A stretch of DNA of 58,210 nucleotides from positions 1 through 58,210 of the forward strand of contig NZ_JAGSXH010000029.1 of the NCBI RefSeq assembly GCF_018283645.1, read 5' to 3'. Both the position numbers and the translations under genes were made by a program. Of this stretch, positions 15,890-23,841 are shown piece by piece; positions within the stretch are counted from its first letter, which is position 1; each line of letters opens with the position of its first letter. The stretch is from Actinocrinis puniceicyclus. GTDB taxonomy: Bacteria; Actinomycetota; Actinomycetes; Streptomycetales; Catenulisporaceae. Under the pieces are notes generated by a model, which saw nothing but the letters and a program-made list of their open reading frames with translations, did no database searches and was not told where the DNA came from.

Positions 15890-16232
15890 GGATATCCAGC
15901 CTTCCACGCCGGGATAGGACGCGTGGGGAACCCGCCGGGCGGCAAAGTCCTTCCCCCGGGACGAAAAGCCCGCAACTGCGCCCGCCGTGCGCGATGCGCA
16001 TCGGGCGGTGGCGGAATGCTCCGGGGTAGCACCCGGGTTTCCGATGCGATGCGACATCTACGCGCTGCCGCGATCGGAGGCGTATGGCGCACCTGCGCGA
16101 GCGTGCCACGCGGACCCGTCCCGCGCGGCGCGGCAGAGTCGCGGGTACGGCGCCTTCTGGAAGGGTGTACGCGTCGAGCGGGTCAGGGACGCGGCGCAAT
16201 CCGGCCGATAGTCATATCAGGAGGTTGATTCG
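15890..16232. other. Divergent intergenic region between the two oxidoreductase genes
   Basis: 343 bp without a convincing gene. It must hold promoters for both divergent oxidoreductase genes. A strong AGGAGG is seen just before 16233; I found no clear shared operator. Confidence 0.5.
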
Positions 16233-17597
16233 ATGGTCGAGCAGACGGACGTCGTGGTGATCGGCATGGGGCCTGGCGGCGAGCACGTCGCGGGCCGCCT
16301 GGCCGAGTCGGGGCTCGATGTGGTCGGCGTCGAGGCGGAGCTGGTCGGCGGGGAATGCCCGTACTGGGGCTGCGTGCCGAGCAAGATGATGATCCGCGCG
16401 GCGAACCTGCTCGCCGAGGCCCGGCGCGTGCCCGGCATGGCCGGAAGCACGCAGGTGACGCCCGACTGGGGGCCGGTGGCGACCCGGGTGCGCGACGAGG
16501 CCACCGACGACTGGAACGACCAGGTGGCCGTGGACCGGTTCACCGGCACAGGCGGGCGTTTCGTGCGCGGGCGCGCGGTGCTTTCCGGTCCCGGCACGGT
16601 CCGCGTCGCAGAGGCCGAATACACCGCTCGCCGTGGCGTGGTGATCGCCACCGGCACCAGGCCGGCGATCCCGCCGATCCCGGGACTCGCGCAGACCCCG
16701 TTCTGGACGAACCGCGACGCGGTCGCGGCCAAGGAGCCGCCGGCCTCGCTGATCGTGCTCGGCGGCGGGGCGATCGGCCTCGAACTGGCGCAGGTCTTCG
16801 CGCGCTTCGGTACCGCCGTCACCGTCATCGAGGCCCTGGACCACCTCGTGCCGATGGAGGAGCCCGAGGCCGGGGAACTACTCGCCGAAACGCTCGCGGC
16901 CGAGGGACTCACGATCCTGACGGGCGCACGCGCCGCAGGGGTCGAACACCGCGCGGGTACGTTCGCCGTGCGGCTCGAGGACGGCCGGGAGCTGACGGCG
17001 CAGCAACTGCTGGTGGCCACCGGCCGCCGCGTCGATGTCTCCGGGCTCGGCGTCGAGCACGCCGGCCTCGACCCGAAAACCAGGGCACTGACGGTGGACG
17101 GGCAGATGCGCGCGGCCGAGGGGCTGTGGGCGGTGGGCGACGTCACCGGGGTCGGCGCGTTCACGCACGTGGCCATGTACCAGGCGCAGATCGCCATCCG
17201 CGACATCCTCGGCCAGCCGGGGCCGGACGCGGACTACCGGGCGCTGCCGCGCGTCACCTTCACCGACCCGGAGATCGGCGCGGTCGGCCTGAGCGAGCAG
17301 GCCGCCCGGGCCCGCGGGCTGACGGTGCGCACCGGCGTATCGCAGATTCCTTCCTCGGCACGCGGCTGGATCCACAAGGCCGGCAACGCGGGATTCATCA
17401 AACTCGTCGAGGACGCCGAGCGCGGCGTCCTGGTCGGCGCGACCTCGGCAGGACCCGCCGGCGGCGAGGTGCTCTACGGACTCGCGGTCGCCGTTCACGC
17501 GCAGGTGCCGACCGCGCAACTGCGGCACATGATCTACGCCTACCCGACCTTCCACCGCGCCGTGGAAGACGCCTTGGCCGCGCTGAACAGACCGTAG
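16233..17597 (+). CDS. FAD-dependent pyridine nucleotide-disulfide oxidoreductase, second paralogue
   Basis: 454 residues with FAD motif DVVVIGMGPGGEH, redox-active GGECPYWGCVPSK, NAD(P) motif IVLGGGAIGLELA, second FAD motif LWAVGDVTG, and a C-terminal YAYPTFHRAVEDAL whose His-Glu pair is the acid/base of disulfide reductases. The other paralogue (14477) lacks that His, so this one looks like the more typical reductase. AGGAGG lies 8 nt before ATG 16233. Divergent arrangement suggests shared control with the paralogue. Confidence 0.88.
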   Translation: MVEQTDVVVIGMGPGGEHVAGRLAESGLDVVGVEAELVGGECPYWGCVPSKMMIRAANLLAEARRVPGMAGSTQVTPDWGPVATRVRDEATDDWNDQVAVDRFTGTGGRFVRGRAVLSGPGTVRVAEAEYTARRGVVIATGTRPAIPPIPGLAQTPFWTNRDAVAAKEPPASLIVLGGGAIGLELAQVFARFGTAVTVIEALDHLVPMEEPEAGELLAETLAAEGLTILTGARAAGVEHRAGTFAVRLEDGRELTAQQLLVATGRRVDVSGLGVEHAGLDPKTRALTVDGQMRAAEGLWAVGDVTGVGAFTHVAMYQAQIAIRDILGQPGPDADYRALPRVTFTDPEIGAVGLSEQAARARGLTVRTGVSQIPSSARGWIHKAGNAGFIKLVEDAERGVLVGATSAGPAGGEVLYGLAVAVHAQVPTAQLRHMIYAYPTFHRAVEDALAALNRP

Positions 17598-17639
17598 CGG
17601 ACCCCGCGCACAGCACGGACCCTGCAAGGGCTCACCGGT

Positions 17640-17668
17640 CGGGCCGAGCCGCTACTCGCCTCGGCCCG
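17640..17668. terminator. Possible bidirectional terminator
   Basis: CGGGCCGAG and CTCGGCCCG (9-bp arms, 11-nt loop) lie in the 238-bp gap between convergent genes. The gap also holds a plus-strand stretch with weak coding character (about 17645-17775), too uncertain to call. Confidence 0.45.
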
Positions 17669-17835
17669 GCGGGAGCCGAAGACTCTGCCGGAGTTCAGCC
17701 GTCGCCTCCGGCAGGCCGGGGTCCTGCGCCGGGTCGATCGACCGGCCTCGGTCATCGCTCCGGGCACCTGCGGATAGTCGACGACGAGGATCCGCCGACC
17801 GCCGCGTGTTTTGAACGTCACGCCAGGCTCGGCGG

Positions 17836-20800
17836 CTACTCGTAGCCGAGGCGGATGTGCAGTGTGAGGCGCTTGCCGTCGCGCAGCACGGTGAACAGGA
17901 CGACTTCGCCGGGCCGGTGCGACTGGATCGCCTTGACGGCGTCCTCGGCCGAAGCCGGCTTGCTCGCGCCGATCGAGACGATCAGGTCGCCCTCGGCGAG
18001 CCCGCCGAGGTCGGCCGGCTCGCCGAGTTTGACCTCGGAGACCTCGACGGTGGGCGCGCCGATGCCGGACGGGGTCGTGTCGTGCACGGCGATGCCCGCG
18101 AGCGTGGTGCTGCCGGACGGGGCCCCGGCGTAGCCCATCGTGAGGTAGGTGGCGTAGATGTCGAGCAGGCCCGTAGGCAGGACCCGGGCCGGGCGGCCGG
18201 CGCCGGCGGCCCGGGCGAGGCCGAAGAGGGGCAGTTGGTGACTGTTGCCGACCGGCACGACCGGCGTCATCGGGCGTAGCAGCGTGTCGGGGTGCGCGTC
18301 GAGCGCGTCGAGCACGACGCCCCAGTCCGGCGTGGCCATCGGCGGCTGGGCGGAGCTGAGGCTCACCTGGTCCATCAGAACCCCGTCAGGGTGCTGCGAA
18401 AAGGCGATCGCCTGCAGGCGCACCACGGCGCTCTTGTCCGAGCCCTGCGTCGCGATCTCCGACTGCCAGGGCAGGCCCGCAGGCCTCGGTCCGTGCGGGA
18501 TGCGCGCGGCGGCGAAGCAGAACGCCGTGGTCGAGGCCGGGCACAGGAGGCTCGCCGGATAGACCGAGGTTCCGTACTCGAGGGTCACCGACATCTCCGG
18601 GGTCGGGTTCTGCGGCGGCATCACCGCGTACAGGTACCAGTCGTTCAGCGAACTCGGCGGTCCGTTCTTGGACAGCACCTGGTGGACGATGTTCCCGGTG
18701 CCCTGGATCCGTGGCGTCACGTAAAAGGTGCCCATGGAGCCGAGCAGCGTGCCCGGCAGCGTGCGCCCGCCGCCGAGATGCACGGTGGTCAGGACGGCGG
18801 ACGCGTCGTGCAGCAGCGTCTGGTCGTTCGGGGGAGCGTCCCCGTCGTCGTGCAGGCCGATCACGACGGCCAGCATCAGCAGGAGCGTGATGCCCGCGGA
18901 GAACCGGGCGAGTTTCCGCAGTCCCAGGCCCGCGAGCAGCAGCGCGCCTGCGCCGATGAGCACCAGTGCCGAGTCGGAGGAGAATCGTTTGCGCACGGGT
19001 GCGAGCCGGCCGAGCGCAATGGGCGAGCCGGTTTGTCGCGTCGAGTCGTTCTGTGCGGCGAGCAGCCGCGCGCCGATGCTCTCCTTCTCCCCGCGGATGC
19101 CGGCGACCAGGTCGGCCGGTTCGATGACCGTCGAGCCGCGCTGCGCGGCGAGCCGCTGGGCGGACTCGAAGGCCCGATCGAGGTCCCGCGTCACCGCCAC
19201 CCCGGGCATCCGGCCGATCGTCCTGGCCACCGCGCCGCGCGAGTACTCGGGGTCTGATGCTGGGGGCGAGCCCGCGCACTGGCCGGGCAGATCGAAGAAC
19301 ACGTCTCGATCAATGCCCACGAGCAGGTCGAAGGTCCCGAGCGCGCGGCTGCGCGTCATCGCGAGACCCGACCGGGTCGCGTTCTCCAACGCTTCTGCGC
19401 AACTCGGCATCCTGGCCACAGTGTTCGTGCGCTTGGCCGACGCCACAGCCGGCACCGCGGCCAGGACCCTCGACGGAACCGGATCCAGCTTGTCGGGCGT
19501 GCGCAGCCGGCGACCGAACACCTTCTCGCAGTAGTCGTGGAACGCCGCCGGCCGGCCAGTCTCACGCAGCGCGCGGCTCAGCGCGGTCTTCGAATCGCCG
19601 AGCAGCCCGTAGGCGAGGTGCTCGACACGGACCTCACGTTCGCCAAGGCCGGCGGCGATCTTCTCCGCCGACCTGAACGCCTCGGCTGTCAAGCGCGTCG
19701 TGCGCAGCGAGCGCCCGTCGCGCAACATCAGCTCCGCGATGCCTTCCGACTCTTCGGCATCCCGCAGGAGAAGACCGGTTCCCGCGTGATCGCGGTCGCC
19801 CATCACGCGGATGGGGGCGAACGTTCCACCGGCCGACGTGTGCACCGTGCCGGCAAGGTCGAGCGAGCACAGGACGGCTCGCGGCGCGTCCTGCAGCGCT
19901 GCCGAAACGGCGAAGGTCACCGCCGCGGTCCACGGCAGGCTGCAGCGCAGTTCGACCGGCTTGCGCTCCAAGACGCCGAGCAGCTCCTCGACCTTGACCC
20001 GCCGCAGGTTGACGAACGCCTCGGTTTCGGCGGACGCGACCTTCTGTGTAGTCCACAGCTCGGGCCGCGCTGCGCCCTTCCGGCCATCGGAGGCGACAGG
20101 AGCGGGACCGGTATCGGTATCGGTATCGGTATCGGGCGGACGAGTCGTCCACACCGTCAGATTGGCCCATTCGCAGGGCGCTGCGGAATCATGGCCCAGC
20201 TCGGCCCGCCTCGCCAGGATCGCGTCGCGCACCGCGAGCGCGAGGTGCGTTCCGCCGAGCGCCGCGGCTGAGGCACGGGCGAAGACCCGCGCCCCGGGGT
20301 CGACGACCGCGTTGTCCACCGGAGCCTGCCCGCCGAGCACGCTCTGCGCCCCGCCGATCAGACAAGCGGTCGGCAGACCGATCGGCTCGTCGCGCGTGCT
20401 GACGGTCACGTGCGCGGCCCAGCAGGCGTGCAGCACCACGTCGCGCGGCCATGCGATGCCGTACGCGGCCTGCACGGTGATGATCCCGCCACCGTTGAGC
20501 AGAATGCCGCGCGTGGCGGCGCGCCGTGCCGTCACGCCGTGATTGGAGATCGCGGCCAGGTCGTACTCGCGCCCGCACGTCAGCTGCGCGCGCATCTGCT
20601 CGCCATCACTGGTCACCACTGTTTCGACACCGTCCGGCCAGGCCGTCGCCAGTTCGCGCAGCGCACTGCGGAATTCGCCCTCGTATCGCGTGGGGCCGCA
20701 GTTGAGCAGCGCGAGCCTGGGCCGAGCACGCACCGGCGCCGGCGCGGCGTCGGGCGCGGGCAGCAGATTGAGGTTCGGCATCACCACCGCGGCGGCGTGG

Positions 20801-23118
20801 TCCACCAACAGGCTGCCGTCACTCAGCGGCAGCCCGGCGAACGGGATCAGCGAGATCGGACCGTCCGGCACGACCAACAACACGACCGGATCATCACTCG
20901 GGCGCCCACGCAGCAACGCGTCGAGATCGGGCGGCAGCAGCGCCGCGGCCAGCTCACGCCAGACCGGGTCGGACACGTCGCTGTACCGGTGCACCTCGGC
21001 GATCTGCTCGGCTTCACCGCTGTCGAGGGCGGCGAGAACACCACCGGGCTTGCGGATGGCAGCCACCTGGCGCTCGTCGTGGGCGAGGTCTGCGATCCTC
21101 GCTCGGTGCAGGCTGATCCGTTCCCGGGTCACGGTGACCGTCGTGATGTCCCAGCCGCCATCGCCGGCCGCGCAGTGGTAGTAGACAGCGACCCGGCCAC
21201 CGAGCCGATCGAGCACCGAACCGAGGTCGACCAGCTCGGGAATCAGGGTCTTGGCGAAGGCGCGGGAATACCGGTCCTCGAGCTGCGCGGTCAACGCGGC
21301 CGCGGCGGCCACGCGCTCCGGGTCATCCTGAAGGTCACCGGTGCTGAGCCCCCCATCCTCCAATGACACACGGCGTTCGGCCTCCGCATCCCGGTGACTG
21401 CGGACCAGTGCCTGCAGCTCATCGTCCTCGGTGCCGGCCGACGCGGCACGCAGCGCGTCGGCGAGCGCGTTGCGGTGGGTCTCCTCCATCAGCCACAGCG
21501 CCAGCTCCGCGGCGCGATCGCGCTGGAAGCGCACGCAGGTGGCGAGCACCTCGAAGACCTCAGTGTAAAAGGCCGCATTGGCCTCGATCAGCGAGAAGCG
21601 GCTCGCGCCGCCGGTGAGACGCCCGCGGGCGTACTCCATGCCGCGCAGCGAGAGCTGGAGTACGGACAGGGTGAGCGACTCCCGCTGCGCGGTGAGGGTT
21701 CCGGCGCGCAGCGCGCAGACCGCCGCCTTCGCTTGAATCAGCGCCCTGCGCGACCGCCAGCCGGTGTCGGTGAGGCGCTGCCCGGTCGAGAGGTAGGCGG
21801 CTGCGGCGTCGGCGAAGGCACCGAGGCCGGCGAGCCGGTCGGCGATCAGCTCCTCGGTCTGCGCCTTCACGACGTCGAGCTGCCGGGCCTCGGCCGGGGA
21901 CAGATCGGCGAAGCCGTAAGGGGACTGCATCGCGACGACCACATCGCGCAGGCACAACGCCTCGACCAGTGCGGCGCGCTCGTCGCGCCATGCCAGGTCC
22001 CTGATCGAGTTGAGCGACTGCCCCAGCGCCGCGGAATGCCGCCGGGTCCAGGCCAGGCGCCAGGTTCCGCGCGGCAGCGGCACATCACCCGGCTGCGCCT
22101 CGCCGCCTGCCAGGCGATCGAGGGCGCGACAGTCGTCGATCAGCACGCCAACCAGCCGTGGAGCGCGCCTCCCAGCATCCTTGGCCGCAGCGGCGGCCGC
22201 CAGTTGCGCGACAGCCAGGTCGTACTCGCCTACCGCGCGGCGGAACAGCGCCTCGGCGGCGAGGACTTCGGGCCGGCCTGCGAGCCCGGGGTCGGCCGCG
22301 TGCCGGTTCACCAGCCGCTCGGCGTGATCGAGGGCGTTGATCTTCAGCTCATAGTCGACGGCGGTCGCCCCGGCCCAGGCGAGCATCGCCTCGTCGCCAC
22401 GTCGGCGGAAGTACTGCTCCGCCTCCGCGAAGGTCTGCCGCGCGCGGGCCGTGTTCTCTACCGCGCCGACCGGAACGGTGACGCAGCGCCGTACATGCCG
22501 CCGCACACCGCGCCGCAGGGCCGCCCGTAGCGGAGGCCGGTAGCCCGCGCCGGTTTGCACGCGCTCGTCGGTCACCGAGAACAACAGGTAGCGCAGGAGC
22601 CAGACCCAGACTGCCGCCGCGATGCTCGGCGCGAACCTGCCGAACGCCGGCCCCGGCGCGAAGATCAGCACGATGAGCGCGAGCCCGGTGACCACGGCGC
22701 TGTACGCGACGCTGAGAGTCCCGGCGACCGCCGCCGGCTTCTGGCTCAGTTCGGCACGGGTGCGCGTACTCTGCGCGCGGCGTGCCGTACGCAGCAGGAC
22801 GATGCACGGAAACAACGCGACGGCGGTCGGATAGTACTCGGATATGTGCTGCCTGATGATCCACTGCTGCAGGCTGTCGCTGGACTCGTTCGCGTATGCG
22901 GTCAGGATGATCCCGCCCGGTCCGGTGGCCCACCACCACCCGGCTGCGAGCACGGGGACCAACACCAGGGCGTCGAAGCCGAAATGGCGGGTCATGTTGA
23001 CCAGGCGGAACATCCACACCGGGCGCACGAGCCGCGTCCCGAACAGGCGCGGGCGGGCCGGCGTCGAGACCTGCGGCGCTACTGGCTGCGAGTTCAAGAC
23101 TCCCCCTCCGAGTCGCAT
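17836..23118 (-). CDS. Giant membrane-anchored CHAT (caspase-like) protease with Clp-N-like repeats and C-terminal PDZ domain
   Basis: 1760 residues from ATG 23118. In order: several hydrophobic segments (about 47-62, 95-112, 130-155, 160-180); a long helical TPR-like region (about 215-600); a CHAT protease domain (about 640-985) with likely catalytic His860 (SNHG) and Cys899 (HACWA); a linker with Asp-Thr repeats; Clp-N-like helical repeats (about 1130-1210, 1235-1285, 1300-1350; LTAEAFRSAEKIA and VRVEHLAYGLLG resemble ClpA/C N-domains); a transmembrane pair (about 1380-1420); and an extracytoplasmic part ending in a PDZ domain (about 1670-1755; GEPADLGGLAEGDLIVSIG). CHAT proteases are caspase relatives used in programmed death and defence. 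A TTG start at 23097 has a much better ribosome binding site (GGAGGGG) and may be the true one. Divergent from an unknown gene 42 bp away. Confidence 0.8.
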   Translation of the reverse strand: MRLGGGVLNSQPVAPQVSTPARPRLFGTRLVRPVWMFRLVNMTRHFGFDALVLVPVLAAGWWWATGPGGIILTAYANESSDSLQQWIIRQHISEYYPTAVALFPCIVLLRTARRAQSTRTRAELSQKPAAVAGTLSVAYSAVVTGLALIVLIFAPGPAFGRFAPSIAAAVWVWLLRYLLFSVTDERVQTGAGYRPPLRAALRRGVRRHVRRCVTVPVGAVENTARARQTFAEAEQYFRRRGDEAMLAWAGATAVDYELKINALDHAERLVNRHAADPGLAGRPEVLAAEALFRRAVGEYDLAVAQLAAAAAAKDAGRRAPRLVGVLIDDCRALDRLAGGEAQPGDVPLPRGTWRLAWTRRHSAALGQSLNSIRDLAWRDERAALVEALCLRDVVVAMQSPYGFADLSPAEARQLDVVKAQTEELIADRLAGLGAFADAAAAYLSTGQRLTDTGWRSRRALIQAKAAVCALRAGTLTAQRESLTLSVLQLSLRGMEYARGRLTGGASRFSLIEANAAFYTEVFEVLATCVRFQRDRAAELALWLMEETHRNALADALRAASAGTEDDELQALVRSHRDAEAERRVSLEDGGLSTGDLQDDPERVAAAAALTAQLEDRYSRAFAKTLIPELVDLGSVLDRLGGRVAVYYHCAAGDGGWDITTVTVTRERISLHRARIADLAHDERQVAAIRKPGGVLAALDSGEAEQIAEVHRYSDVSDPVWRELAAALLPPDLDALLRGRPSDDPVVLLVVPDGPISLIPFAGLPLSDGSLLVDHAAAVVMPNLNLLPAPDAAPAPVRARPRLALLNCGPTRYEGEFRSALRELATAWPDGVETVVTSDGEQMRAQLTCGREYDLAAISNHGVTARRAATRGILLNGGGIITVQAAYGIAWPRDVVLHACWAAHVTVSTRDEPIGLPTACLIGGAQSVLGGQAPVDNAVVDPGARVFARASAAALGGTHLALAVRDAILARRAELGHDSAAPCEWANLTVWTTRPPDTDTDTDTGPAPVASDGRKGAARPELWTTQKVASAETEAFVNLRRVKVEELLGVLERKPVELRCSLPWTAAVTFAVSAALQDAPRAVLCSLDLAGTVHTSAGGTFAPIRVMGDRDHAGTGLLLRDAEESEGIAELMLRDGRSLRTTRLTAEAFRSAEKIAAGLGEREVRVEHLAYGLLGDSKTALSRALRETGRPAAFHDYCEKVFGRRLRTPDKLDPVPSRVLAAVPAVASAKRTNTVARMPSCAEALENATRSGLAMTRSRALGTFDLLVGIDRDVFFDLPGQCAGSPPASDPEYSRGAVARTIGRMPGVAVTRDLDRAFESAQRLAAQRGSTVIEPADLVAGIRGEKESIGARLLAAQNDSTRQTGSPIALGRLAPVRKRFSSDSALVLIGAGALLLAGLGLRKLARFSAGITLLLMLAVVIGLHDDGDAPPNDQTLLHDASAVLTTVHLGGGRTLPGTLLGSMGTFYVTPRIQGTGNIVHQVLSKNGPPSSLNDWYLYAVMPPQNPTPEMSVTLEYGTSVYPASLLCPASTTAFCFAAARIPHGPRPAGLPWQSEIATQGSDKSAVVRLQAIAFSQHPDGVLMDQVSLSSAQPPMATPDWGVVLDALDAHPDTLLRPMTPVVPVGNSHQLPLFGLARAAGAGRPARVLPTGLLDIYATYLTMGYAGAPSGSTTLAGIAVHDTTPSGIGAPTVEVSEVKLGEPADLGGLAEGDLIVSIGASKPASAEDAVKAIQSHRPGEVVLFTVLRDGKRLTLHIRLGYE
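20109..20132. repeat. Four-copy hexamer repeat inside the CHAT gene
   Basis: CGGTAT repeated four times; on the coding (minus) strand it encodes Asp-Thr four times, in the linker after the CHAT domain. A hexamer can expand or contract without breaking the frame. Confidence 0.9.
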
Positions 23119-23160
23119 CGCGTTTCAGTATGCTCAGGTCGACCGGACGCGAAGGGGGAA

Positions 23161-23748
23161 ATGATGGAATCGCGATCCGAACTCGCGGTGCGTGTGGTCG
23201 AAGTGCTACCGGGCAGCCGATTCCTCGTGATCGTCGATGCGGACGACGTCGATCTACCCGACCGGGACGAACTCGGCGATCTGCGTTACCACGCGCGCAA
23301 GCAGATGCGCGCTCCGGTCCTCGGCATGGGCGTCGATGAGGTCTTCCTCGTCGAATCGGTGGTCGCCGCCGTGGTCAACGGCGTGATCAGCCCAGCGGTG
23401 TGGGCACCCTTCCCCGCCGCGGGCCGCTGGCTCGAGCGCACGATCCGTGCCCGCCGCGCGGCCGGCAGCGCCGCGAGCGAACCGGCCGGCGCGCTCACCC
23501 CGGCGCCCGTCCTCGGCGGCACTGAGAATCCGGACCCTGATTTCGACCCGGTCGCCCGCGCCGTGGCGCTGGTGCGCAGGGTCCTGAGCAGCCGGCCCGA
23601 CTGGGCCGAGCCGCAGTTGGAGTCGGTCAAGGGCGACGACGTCACCTGGACGGTGCAGCTGTCCGTGGCCGACCGCTGGAAGGCCTCAGTACACATGTCG
23701 CACGACGGCCACCTCGTCGAGATCGCCATCGACCCGGTGAAACGCTGA
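23161..23748 (+). CDS. Protein of unknown function divergent from the CHAT gene
   Basis: 195 residues, no signal peptide, one weakly hydrophobic stretch (about 60-80, VVAAVVNGVISPAVWAPFP), an Ala/Pro-rich linker, and a C-terminal domain with VTWTVQLSVADRW and VHMSHDGHLVEIAIDP. AAGGGGGA precedes ATG 23161; a second ATG follows directly. Only 42 bp separate it from the CHAT gene, so they probably share a promoter region and may act together (for example as regulator, substrate or inhibitor of the protease). I do not recognise a family. Confidence 0.75.
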   Translation: MMESRSELAVRVVEVLPGSRFLVIVDADDVDLPDRDELGDLRYHARKQMRAPVLGMGVDEVFLVESVVAAVVNGVISPAVWAPFPAAGRWLERTIRARRAAGSAASEPAGALTPAPVLGGTENPDPDFDPVARAVALVRRVLSSRPDWAEPQLESVKGDDVTWTVQLSVADRWKASVHMSHDGHLVEIAIDPVKR

Positions 23749-23841
23749 CCGGCGTTGAAGCAGCGCCTGTCCAGCAGGGGACGAAGAAGGACGACTGGCA
23801 GCGCCGGCAGGATGTCCGTTCGCCATGGGCTGTCGGCACGA

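Noticed and set aside
14477-17597. Mercury resistance (mer) operon
   Set aside because: No MerR, MerT or MerP, no HMA domain and no C-terminal Cys pair in either reductase.
17598-17835. Small gene in the gap before the CHAT gene
   Set aside because: A plus-strand stretch (LPEFSRRLRQAGVLRRVDRP) looks faintly coding but has no start signal and no recognised family.
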